This document shows positions 7,701-14,896 of a stretch of 64,000 nucleotides of DNA, one piece after another. Position numbers and translations under genes: made by a program. The stretch's first letter is position 1; every line of letters begins with the position of its first letter. The stretch comes from Erythrobacter sp. NAP1 (lineage in GTDB: Bacteria; Pseudomonadota; Alphaproteobacteria; Sphingomonadales; Sphingomonadaceae): contig NZ_CH672390.1 of NCBI RefSeq assembly GCF_000152865.1, positions 806,001 to 870,000 on the forward strand, in the 5' to 3' direction. The notes below the pieces were generated by a model, which saw nothing but the letters and a program-made list of their open reading frames with translations, did not search any database and was not told the DNA's origin.

Positions 7701-10009
7701 CCGTTTTCGCAGACGCGTCCTCGCGCCGCTTCGATGCTGCGAGCCGCGAAAAGCTCTACGTGCGCATCGAAACGGCGACCTTCTATGCGCTTTACGGCGA
7801 CTTCGAAACGGCTTTCGACCAGACCCGCCTTGCTCGCTACAACCGCACGGCAACCGGCGTGCGCGGCGAAGCGCGTTTCGGACAGGTCAAGGCCAACGCC
7901 TTCGCCGCCGAAATCTCGACCCGCCTCCAGCGAGATGAAATCCAGGGGCAGGGCATCACAGGGCCTTATCAGCTCGGTAGTCGCCGCATCCTCGCCAACA
8001 GCGAACGCGTGACGCTCGAAGTGCGCGACCGTTTCCGGTCCGAGTTGATCATCTCGAGCACGCGCCTCACGCGCTTTATCGATTACGATATCGACCTGCT
8101 TTCGGGCACCATCACGTTCTCGCGTCCCGTTCTGAGCCGCGATGACAACCTCAATCCCCAGTTCATCGTTGTCGAATACGAAACTGACGGATTGGGCGAG
8201 GCTGAACTCAATGCTGGCGTGCGCGCCGATTGGACCAGCAATGACGGCGCGATCCGCGTCGGCGCCAATGCAATCACCGACAAGGGCGAAGGTGCGCGCA
8301 CCGATATTGGGACGCTGGACCTGCGCGCTCGCATTGGCGCTGGTACAGAGGTTCGCGGCGAAGTCGCCATGAGCCGCCGTGAAGGCGAAAGCGCAACCGG
8401 CTGGCTCGCCGAGGTACAGCACCAAACCGCCAAGCTCGACATTCTCGCCTACGCTCACCAGCTCGACGCCAACTATGGCATCGGTCAGCAGAACGGCGCT
8501 GAGCTTGGTCGCCGCAAGATCGGTGTCGACGGACGCTTGCTCCTCAACGACAATCTTAGCCTGCTCGGCAGTGCTTGGCAGGATGACAGCCTTACCGATA
8601 CGTCGCGCCGCCGCGCTGCTCAGGGGCAGGTCAATCTGACACGTCAGCGCACCGATCTTCGTCTTGGGCTGAGCCATTTCAACGACCGCCTTGCGGACGG
8701 CAGCACCAACACTTCGACCGTGGTCGAGGCGGGCGTCACGCAGCGTCTGATCAACAATACGCTCGAACTTTCGGCAGCCACCGCGCTCGCGCTCGACGAC
8801 GCGGAGAGCGCTGACCTGCCCGCGCGCCATCGTTTGAGTGCCCGTTATGCCGTGACCCGCAATGTCCGCCTCGTCGGGACATACGAGATTTCCGATGGCG
8901 CGGAATTCAACGCGCGCCAGCTTCGCGGCGGTCTTGAAGTCACGCCGTGGCAGGGTGGGCAGATTGTGACCTCGGTCGGCCAGGAAAGCATCAACGAACT
9001 CGGCAACCGCACCTTCGCGGCATTCGGCCTCGCCCAGACATGGCAGGTGAGCCCGGAATTCACGTTGGACGCGACAATTGACGGCAACCGCACCCTCAAT
9101 GGCGCACCTCCCACAAGCGACCTCGTCAATCCGCAACAGCCGCTTGCGACCGGGGGACAGATCACCGGCAACCTCAATTTCGAGGACTTCACCGCTGTCA
9201 CTTTCGGCGGCGCATGGCGCAAGGATCGCTGGAGCGTCACCGGGCGCGGCGAATATCGCGACGGCGAACTGGCCGAGCGCATGGGCGCTACCGTCGGCGC
9301 TATCCGCCAACTGGGCGAGGGCAGCATCGTTGGGTCGGGCGCGACCTGGACGCGTGCAGAAGACGAGTTTGGAGCGACGACGCAGATCGTCGACGCAGCC
9401 ATCGCATTTGCCCATCGCCCCGACGCCTCGGAATTCGCCATGCTCGGCAAGCTCGAATTTCGCAGCGACGAGATTACCGGAGGCATCGCAGGACAGGCCA
9501 GCGGCCTTGGCGGAGCGGGTGCAGGCCGCACAGCTCTGATCGTCGACGGCGATGCCACTTCGCGCCGCCTAGTCGCCAGCTGGAGTACCAACTGGAGCCC
9601 GCGCGGCTTTGACCTCAACGAATTCGGCATCGAAGAAGAAACCCGCCGCGACGAATACACGCTCTTTATCGGAGGCCGCTACAACTTCGACGAGTTCGAA
9701 GGCACGGAATTCTCCGGCACGACCGTGCTTGTCGGTGCGGATGCGCGCATCGGTATCGGCGAGCGTTTCGAAATCGGGGCCAGCGCTACCGTGCGGACCA
9801 ATCTCGATGATGACGTGACCAGCTTTGCCTATGGCCCGACTATCGGTTTCGTACCGGTCGAGGGAATGCTGCTAACAGTCGGCTACAACGTCGAAGGATT
9901 CCGCGACGGCGACTTCGCGGCGGCCCGCAACACCGACAAAGGCGTTTTCGCCGCCGTTCGCTTCAAGTTCGACACCGATACGTTCGACTTCCTGGGGCTT
10001 GGCCGATGA
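4769..10009 (+). CDS. Giant multidomain outer-membrane protein D (DUF11, SdrD_B-like, Ig-like, C-terminal barrel)
   Basis: A 1746-residue protein and the centre of the cluster. A TTG at 4769 has GGAA 8 bases upstream; an ATG at 4790 is the alternative, and both give a signal peptide ending FAQ. In order it shows: the N-terminal TNIAEASW/SNEV motif shared with proteins A and C; a DUF11 domain near residues 370-500 (PGDVVFYAITASN); a carboxypeptidase-regulatory or SdrD_B-like domain near 507-575 (ITDADGRYHFEGV); invasin-like beta domains near 690-920; and from about 930 to the end a long run of alternating amphipathic strands that looks like an outer-membrane barrel, with YGDF and LARYNRTATGVRGE near its beginning. 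The last residues (FDFLGLGR) do not end in the usual barrel phenylalanine. The next gene overlaps its stop by 4 bases. It is inferred to be an anchor, transporter or adhesin. Confidence 0.75.
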   Translation: MRVAPSLMRRLAAALLLVLLPFGVSGEGAFAQETETEAEIIGTVTNIAEASWLLRGRSAQTSSNEVTFDVTLPPPEIRAFRPAPQGSVELNFRAPLCSAIGQSAQGGAGNNTSNVPLAPREGLVEVTDTLRAGQTLLFEVTALAANRDPNEVDQLSVTITTSTGDREVETIFETGLNTGVFVGQIDTVRMPPAPTEGDCRLSIADGASISVAASLPGQDEVIIETAVEVLADPFGTVFDSETGEPVNGARVTLVDALTGQPATVFAEDGVTGWPSSVISGDPIIDGAGRITDMGPGEFWFPLTFLGTYRLQIEPPEPYTAPSVVSTADLSQLTAPDGGNYIIVDASFGGSFVLDDPTPVQVDIPVDRPSLEIGLDKVASRDRVQPGDVVFYAITASNADPSRPKRNVVLNDTPSRFLRLRPDTIRIDGAEAPEQVEIAPDGRSLRIALGDLEGGASRRVTYAMSVLPDAPPGRAVNDAVTTDSLGRTARASAVVDIERDSIADRMTVIGRITAGPCSVRDTRDNPRRGIPGVRVVMEDGSYAITDADGRYHFEGVVPGTHVVAVSRMTLPEGAELIDCHRSTRNAGSAMSRFVIGQGGSLVVADFHAIVPEGGIEENAQFAETRRGAATARAINSIAGGLSDNEPALDAGILVEAGLPESTAEAAESVPADYDPNTDWVALGDGEDGFLTPGLTANPRAPAIRVAIRHRRGQTVVLKVDGKEVSSLAFDGTLTPDTGRFAVSTWRGIVLEDERTVLDADIINSFGEISKTFTREVFFTTTPTRVELVPEQSNLIADGRTRPVVAIRVLDRNNRPLREGVSGNFQLNAPYESAEALDRQQLNQLTGFAPTAARWVVEGTDGIAKIELAPTMVSGSLRLDFEFNDGELVRAQQVDAWIEPGDIDWTIVGLAEGTAGARSVADNMQRTGRFDSDLGDDARVALYAKGRVLGKFLMTLAYDSAKQREDQRVLGTIDPQAYYTVFADASSRRFDAASREKLYVRIETATFYALYGDFETAFDQTRLARYNRTATGVRGEARFGQVKANAFAAEISTRLQRDEIQGQGITGPYQLGSRRILANSERVTLEVRDRFRSELIISSTRLTRFIDYDIDLLSGTITFSRPVLSRDDNLNPQFIVVEYETDGLGEAELNAGVRADWTSNDGAIRVGANAITDKGEGARTDIGTLDLRARIGAGTEVRGEVAMSRREGESATGWLAEVQHQTAKLDILAYAHQLDANYGIGQQNGAELGRRKIGVDGRLLLNDNLSLLGSAWQDDSLTDTSRRRAAQGQVNLTRQRTDLRLGLSHFNDRLADGSTNTSTVVEAGVTQRLINNTLELSAATALALDDAESADLPARHRLSARYAVTRNVRLVGTYEISDGAEFNARQLRGGLEVTPWQGGQIVTSVGQESINELGNRTFAAFGLAQTWQVSPEFTLDATIDGNRTLNGAPPTSDLVNPQQPLATGGQITGNLNFEDFTAVTFGGAWRKDRWSVTGRGEYRDGELAERMGATVGAIRQLGEGSIVGSGATWTRAEDEFGATTQIVDAAIAFAHRPDASEFAMLGKLEFRSDEITGGIAGQASGLGGAGAGRTALIVDGDATSRRLVASWSTNWSPRGFDLNEFGIEEETRRDEYTLFIGGRYNFDEFEGTEFSGTTVLVGADARIGIGERFEIGASATVRTNLDDDVTSFAYGPTIGFVPVEGMLLTVGYNVEGFRDGDFAAARNTDKGVFAAVRFKFDTDTFDFLGLGR

Positions 10010-12264
10010 GTATGAGCATCATCTCTCATCGCCCCATGGTAAACGCCGTATTTACCATCTCTAGGTATGTCTTGCGCATGCTTGGAGACGTGCTTGCCGC
10101 AAACCGCAAAATTGCATTGCTCGCGCTCGCCATGTTGGCGGCTAGCCTTGCAATTGCGGCTCCTGCTCACGCTCAGAATGCCGATATCGATTGGGCCGAC
10201 GCCGGGATAGCGAGCCAAGGCTCGCTGCCGAGCGGGACGAGCGCGACGGGATCTGATGGCAATGTTGCAACAATCACATGGTCGAGCCAGTCGGTCGCAC
10301 CGAGCACGTTCGATCCGGCTTTCTCGCCAACATTCGTGAGCTATTTCAATGGCACGATTGGCGGTGCAGCATCGCCGCTGTTGGTAAGCTTCGACAACTC
10401 GCAGTATGATCCCAATGACCGAATTGTCATCACCATCTCTCTGACCGAGGCGGTGAGCAACCTGACATTTTCGCTCGGCGATATCGACTTGGGCAGCTTC
10501 GCCGATGCGGTCGAGGTTTATTACGATGACGATGGAAGCGGCACGTTCACGAACGCCGCCACCAACAACGCCTTCTGGTCTCTCGGTGCCTCTGTCAGTC
10601 GCACCAATGATGCGACCGTAAACGGCTGGCGCGGCACGGGCGGGTCTGCGACCGCTGCGACCGATGGCAATATCAATTTCGATTTCGGATCGCAGGCCGT
10701 TCAGCGCATCCAGATCGTCTATTTCAGCTACACCGGATCGGGCGACCCGGTTGGCCAGTTCATGGGCATTTCGGACTGGCAGTATTCGGCGCCGGACGCC
10801 GATCTTTCACTCACAAAAGCTCTGATTGGCTCACCGCCGGTGCAGGGCGGCACTGCCGTCTGGCGTCTGATCGCAACCAACAATTCCGCATCTGTTCTCA
10901 CGGCGGACAATGTGGTGGTTCAGGAGACCTTTCCGTCTGGGTTCACTTTCTCCAGCGCATCGGGCGATGGTTCCTTCGATACAGGAAGCAATCAGTGGAA
11001 CGTGGGTACGCTTGCTCCGGGTGAAAGCGCGACGCTGACAGTTACGGGGACAGTATCGGCGGCGGCAGGATCGACGCTGACCAATGTAGCTGAAATCATC
11101 TCTTCCAGCGCGAACGACCTTGATTCCACTCCTAACAACGGGGTGACGTCCGAGGACGATTACGCCAGCGCGAGCTTTACCGTCCAAAGCGGCCGCTCAC
11201 CCGGCATCCCTCCGGTCCTCTCGTGCCCGGCGGGGCAGTCGATTTTTGACTGGGACGGTATTTCCGGTTGGGCTGCTGGTTCGACCGACAACACATACGC
11301 ATTTGCAAGCTACGGAGACATCCGCTTCCAGCTCAGCAACGACGGCGCTTACGTCAACAATGGGACTTTCGGTGGTCAGTCGCCGACCGTGACGGACACG
11401 TTCGAGGGCGGTCTCGTTCCGGCGGAAGATAGCCTTACAATCCTCGCGAACCAGGCGAACAGAACCGGAGAAGTCGAGGTCGTCATCACCTTGCCCCTTG
11501 CGTTCACCGGATTACAGTTCACTGTGTTCGATGTCGACTTCGGCACCAACCAGTTCGCGGACCGGCTCGAAGTCGTAGGCTCGAACGGCGGAGCGACTGT
11601 CACCGCAGAGCTGACAAACGGGAACGCCAACTTCATCAGCGGCAACGTAGCAATCGGCGATCTTGCTTCCGGCTCTGCCGAAGCACTCGGCAACGTCGTT
11701 GTGACCTTCACCGGTACTGTCGACACCGTGATCCTGCGCTACGGCAACCATTCAACGGCCCCTGCCGATCCAGGCCAGCAGGGCATTGGCATTCACGATA
11801 TCAGCGTGTGCGATCCGTTCACGACACTCAGCGTGAGCAAGGTTAGCTCTGTCATCGCCGACCCCATCAACGGAACAACCAACCCCAAGGCCATTCCCGG
11901 CGCTACGATCGAGTATCTCATCACCGTCGCCAACACCGGCGGAAGCGCAACTGATGCGGACACTGTGACCGTCTGGGACGATGGTCCTGCAGATGCGAAA
12001 TTGTGCCTGATCGACCGGGCGGGTGGGCCGGTGATCTTCAGCGATCCAGGCAGCAATTCCAATCTCACGTATTCATTCTCAAGCCTCGCCGCGACGACCG
12101 ACAATCTTGAGTTCTCGAACGATGACGGAGCGAGCTTTACCTATACTCCTGTCGATGATGGCTTCGGTTGTGATGGCGCGGTCACCGACTTCCGTGTGCG
12201 ACCCGGAGGCGCTTTTGCAGCGGGCGGAGATTTCACGCTTACTGTGAGGTTTGAGGTCAGATAG
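10006..12264 (+). CDS. Secreted DUF11 protein E
   Basis: A 752-residue exported protein translationally coupled to D by an ATGA overlap at 10006-10009. The signal peptide core (KIALLALAMLAASLAIAA, cleavage near AHAQ) lies at residues 35-57, giving an unusually long n-region, so a start at the in-frame ATG 10066 or 10078 is also possible. The mature protein has a first beta domain (ISLTEAVSNLTFSLGDID), a DUF11 domain near residues 265-390 (DADLSLTKAL, LAPGESATLTV), a second beta domain that echoes the first (ITLPLAFTGLQFTVFDVDF), and a final DUF11 module with TTNPKAIPGA shared with protein C. No anchor is visible. It is last in the DUF11 run. Confidence 0.75.
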   Translation: MSMSIISHRPMVNAVFTISRYVLRMLGDVLAANRKIALLALAMLAASLAIAAPAHAQNADIDWADAGIASQGSLPSGTSATGSDGNVATITWSSQSVAPSTFDPAFSPTFVSYFNGTIGGAASPLLVSFDNSQYDPNDRIVITISLTEAVSNLTFSLGDIDLGSFADAVEVYYDDDGSGTFTNAATNNAFWSLGASVSRTNDATVNGWRGTGGSATAATDGNINFDFGSQAVQRIQIVYFSYTGSGDPVGQFMGISDWQYSAPDADLSLTKALIGSPPVQGGTAVWRLIATNNSASVLTADNVVVQETFPSGFTFSSASGDGSFDTGSNQWNVGTLAPGESATLTVTGTVSAAAGSTLTNVAEIISSSANDLDSTPNNGVTSEDDYASASFTVQSGRSPGIPPVLSCPAGQSIFDWDGISGWAAGSTDNTYAFASYGDIRFQLSNDGAYVNNGTFGGQSPTVTDTFEGGLVPAEDSLTILANQANRTGEVEVVITLPLAFTGLQFTVFDVDFGTNQFADRLEVVGSNGGATVTAELTNGNANFISGNVAIGDLASGSAEALGNVVVTFTGTVDTVILRYGNHSTAPADPGQQGIGIHDISVCDPFTTLSVSKVSSVIADPINGTTNPKAIPGATIEYLITVANTGGSATDADTVTVWDDGPADAKLCLIDRAGGPVIFSDPGSNSNLTYSFSSLAATTDNLEFSNDDGASFTYTPVDDGFGCDGAVTDFRVRPGGAFAAGGDFTLTVRFEVR
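10036..10058. promoter_or_regulatory. Perfect 8-bp inverted repeat with 7-bp spacer
   Basis: ATGGTAAA at 10036-10043 and TTTACCAT at 10051-10058 are exact inverted copies. The repeat lies inside the long n-region of protein E or, if translation starts at 10066 or 10078, just upstream of its start. The symmetry suggests a dimeric regulator site or a small mRNA hairpin. The regulator is unknown. Confidence 0.35.
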
Positions 12265-12276
12265 CCTGCATTGGTT

Positions 12277-12291
12277 TGCTGCAGTGCAGCA
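12277..12291. repeat. 7-bp inverted repeat upstream of otsB
   Basis: TGCTGCA, one base, TGCAGCA lies in the 68-base gap between the DUF11 gene and otsB. A loop of one base cannot form a hairpin, so if it is functional it would be a DNA operator for the trehalose genes. It may be chance. Confidence 0.2.
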
Positions 12292-12332
12292 GGCATGTTG
12301 ACCGCGCGGTCTGAGCCACTACACAAGCTGGC

Positions 12333-13076
12333 ATGCAGTCAGCCCTTGCTCCAGGAGCGCCGCCGTCGCTTGCGACCCTGCTCGAAGGGCAAGACATTGC
12401 GCTTTTTCTGGATTTCGATGGGACGCTGGTAGAATTGGCCGAGGGACCGGACGCCATCGCGCCAGTGCCCGATCTGGCCGATCGGCTCGCCAATCTCGCG
12501 CATCGTCTCGGGGGGCGCTGCGCTATCGTGAGCGGGCGGGGCATCGACGATATCGAGCGACACACGGGACCGCTATCTCTGGCGATGGCTGGCTCGCATG
12601 GATCCGATATTCGAGGCGCCGATGGCGCGGCTCTCGGTAGCGGGCCTGCAGAAATCCCCGCCTCGATCGAACAGCGCCTCCGGGAATTCGCCGCGAGCGA
12701 GGGACTGGACTACGAACACAAGCCCCACGGTGGCGCACTTCACTACAGACGGAACCCTCACAAAGGGCCGAGCGCTCATCAATTCGCCGAAGCACTCGCG
12801 GCGGAGCATGGCTGGGCTGCGCAGGGCGGTAAATGCGTGGTGGAGCTGGTGGCAGGCGATGCGAATAAGGGGGCTGCCGTCTGCGCCTTGATGCAGACGG
12901 AAGCATTCTCAGGCGCACGCCCTTTCTTCATAGGCGACGACCTCACCGACGAAGCAGGCTTTCGGGCCTGCGATGGGATGGGCGGAGCAGGCATCCTTGT
13001 CGGCGAGCGCGAGGAAACGCGCGCGAAGTATCGCCTAAATACGGTTTCGATGGTTCATTCATGGCTGGAGCTTTGA
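12333..13076 (+). CDS. otsB: Trehalose-6-phosphate phosphatase
   Basis: A HAD-superfamily phosphatase of 247 residues that removes phosphate from trehalose 6-phosphate in the cytoplasm. HAD motif I is DFDGTL at residues 27-32 (nucleophile Asp27), motif II is in IVSGRG, and motif IV is GDDLTDEAGF near the C-terminus; KPHGGALHYR fits the substrate cap of OtsB. Length is normal. It starts a three-gene module with the GH15 enzyme 3 bases downstream and otsA after that, so synthesis and possibly turnover of trehalose are encoded together. Stress-induced expression is likely for such operons, but no specific operator is identified. Confidence 0.92.
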   Translation: MQSALAPGAPPSLATLLEGQDIALFLDFDGTLVELAEGPDAIAPVPDLADRLANLAHRLGGRCAIVSGRGIDDIERHTGPLSLAMAGSHGSDIRGADGAALGSGPAEIPASIEQRLREFAASEGLDYEHKPHGGALHYRRNPHKGPSAHQFAEALAAEHGWAAQGGKCVVELVAGDANKGAAVCALMQTEAFSGARPFFIGDDLTDEAGFRACDGMGGAGILVGEREETRAKYRLNTVSMVHSWLEL

Positions 13077-13079
13077 CGT

Positions 13080-14876
13080 TTGGCGCACACACCCTCTCTT
13101 GAACTCTGGCCTATCGGCAATTGCCAGGTTTCCGGCCTGATCGACGAGACCGGGGCGCTGGTCTGGGGCTGCGTCCCACGCGTAGATGGCGACCCGGTGT
13201 TCTCCGCGCTTCTCAATGGAGAGCAGCGTGATGCAGGTGTCTGGCGCTTCGAGCTCGAAGGGCAGTGTTCGGCGAGCCAACGCTACATTCGCAACACGCC
13301 TCACCTTCTGACCACGCTTGAGGCGACGGATGGCAGCGCGGTGGAAATACTCGACTTCTGCCCGCGGTTTGAACGCTCGGGCAGAATGTATCGTCCAGTC
13401 GCCTATGTCCGTATCGTGCGACCGATAAGCGGAACTCCGCGCATCAAAGTCGTCCTGAACCCGACCAAGAATTACGGCGCGGGCGTTGCCGACACCACTC
13501 ACGGCACGAATCACATCCGCTATCTTACAGGAGCGACTGGCCTACGCCTCTCGACCGATGCACCGGTTGGTTACATCCAGGAAGGCCGCACCTTCCGGAT
13601 CGAGGATGACACGCACTTTTTCCTGGGCCCGGATGAACCATTTGTCGGAAACCTGCGCGAACAGATCCGCTCAATGGAGCAATCGACGCGCAAATACTGG
13701 CAGAACTGGGTGCGCATGCTTGCCATTCCGCTTGAGTGGCAGGAAGAGGTGATCCGCTGCGCAATCACTCTCAAGCTGTGCCAGCATGAAGAGACCGGCG
13801 CGATCGTTGCGGCGCTCACCACGTCGATCCCGGAGGCCGCGCATTCGGAGCGCAACTGGGACTATCGCTACTGCTGGATCCGCGATTCCTATTACACGAT
13901 CCAGGCACTCAACCGCCTTGGTGCGCTGGACGTGATGGAGAAGTATCTCGCCTATCTGCGCAATATCGTGGACGGCGCGAAGGGCGGGCAGATCCAGCCG
14001 CTGTACTCTGTGATGGGCGAAAGCGAGCTCGATGAGACGACCGCGTCCTATCTCGCCGGATATCGCGGCATGGGGCCTGTGCGGCGCGGCAATGCCGCGT
14101 ACAAGCAGGTTCAGTACGACTGCTACGGCCAGATCGTGCTGCCGAGCGTTCAGGGCTTCTTCGACCAGCGACTACTGCGCCCCGCGACCGAGCACGATTT
14201 CGAAAACCTCGAACAGGTCGGGAAGATGGCCTGGGCGATGCACGATCAGCCTGATGCCGGGCTCTGGGAATTCCGCACCCGGCAGGAGGTGCACACCTAT
14301 TCCGCGGTGATGTGCTGGGCCGCGTGCGACAGGCTCGCCAATGTCGCGCGCCATATCGGTAAAGAAGACCGCGCGAAGGTCTGGAGCGACCGCGCCGAGG
14401 CCATCCGTGCAAAGATCGAAGACAAGGCGTGGAAAGAAAACGGAGAAGGGGGCCACTACGGCGCCAGCTTCGAATCCGACTATCTCGATGCGAGCCTGCT
14501 CCAGATGGTCGAGCTGCGTTTCCTCTCTCCTGACAATGAGCGTTTCCAGCAAACCTTTGCCGCAGTGGAAGAGCATTTGCGGCGCGGTGACCACATGCTG
14601 CGATATGCCGCCGAAGACGACTTCGGCGCTCCCGAAACCGCGTTTAACGTCTGCACGTTCTGGTTGATTGAGGCGTTGCATCTCGCGGGCCGCGACGAAG
14701 AAGCGTGCAGCTTGTTCCGAACCATGCTCAGCCACACGACCAAATCGGGGCTCCTGAGCGAAGACCTCGATTACGAAACCGGCGAGCTTTGGGGGAACTT
14801 TCCGCAGACCTATTCGCTGGTTGGAGTAATCAATTGCGCTGGGCTATTGTCCAAACCATGGAGTGAAGTCCGATAG
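13080..14876 (+). CDS. Glycoside hydrolase family 15 protein (trehalase or glucoamylase-like)
   Basis: A 598-residue cytoplasmic GH15 enzyme without signal peptide. The start is TTG at 13080, supported by GGAG at 13067-13070, nine bases upstream. Family signatures include RNWDYRYCWIRDSYYTIQAL in the (alpha/alpha)6 barrel and DYETGELWGNFPQTYS near the C-terminus. GH15 enzymes cleave alpha-glucosidic bonds; members sitting between otsA and otsB in other bacteria include acid trehalases, so hydrolysis of trehalose or of a maltodextrin is equally open here. It begins 3 bases after otsB and ends 20 bases before the GTG assigned to otsA. Confidence 0.88.
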   Translation: MAHTPSLELWPIGNCQVSGLIDETGALVWGCVPRVDGDPVFSALLNGEQRDAGVWRFELEGQCSASQRYIRNTPHLLTTLEATDGSAVEILDFCPRFERSGRMYRPVAYVRIVRPISGTPRIKVVLNPTKNYGAGVADTTHGTNHIRYLTGATGLRLSTDAPVGYIQEGRTFRIEDDTHFFLGPDEPFVGNLREQIRSMEQSTRKYWQNWVRMLAIPLEWQEEVIRCAITLKLCQHEETGAIVAALTTSIPEAAHSERNWDYRYCWIRDSYYTIQALNRLGALDVMEKYLAYLRNIVDGAKGGQIQPLYSVMGESELDETTASYLAGYRGMGPVRRGNAAYKQVQYDCYGQIVLPSVQGFFDQRLLRPATEHDFENLEQVGKMAWAMHDQPDAGLWEFRTRQEVHTYSAVMCWAACDRLANVARHIGKEDRAKVWSDRAEAIRAKIEDKAWKENGEGGHYGASFESDYLDASLLQMVELRFLSPDNERFQQTFAAVEEHLRRGDHMLRYAAEDDFGAPETAFNVCTFWLIEALHLAGRDEEACSLFRTMLSHTTKSGLLSEDLDYETGELWGNFPQTYSLVGVINCAGLLSKPWSEVR

Positions 14877-14896
14877 CGAATGCTCAATCCCGACTG

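Noticed and set aside
4940..9415. 1491-codon open frame on the minus strand opposite the giant DUF11 barrel gene
   Set aside because: It mirrors the strong third-position GC bias of the plus-strand gene, has arginine/valine/alanine-rich filler without domains, no signal peptide or ribosome binding site, and the plus-strand product has recognisable domains.
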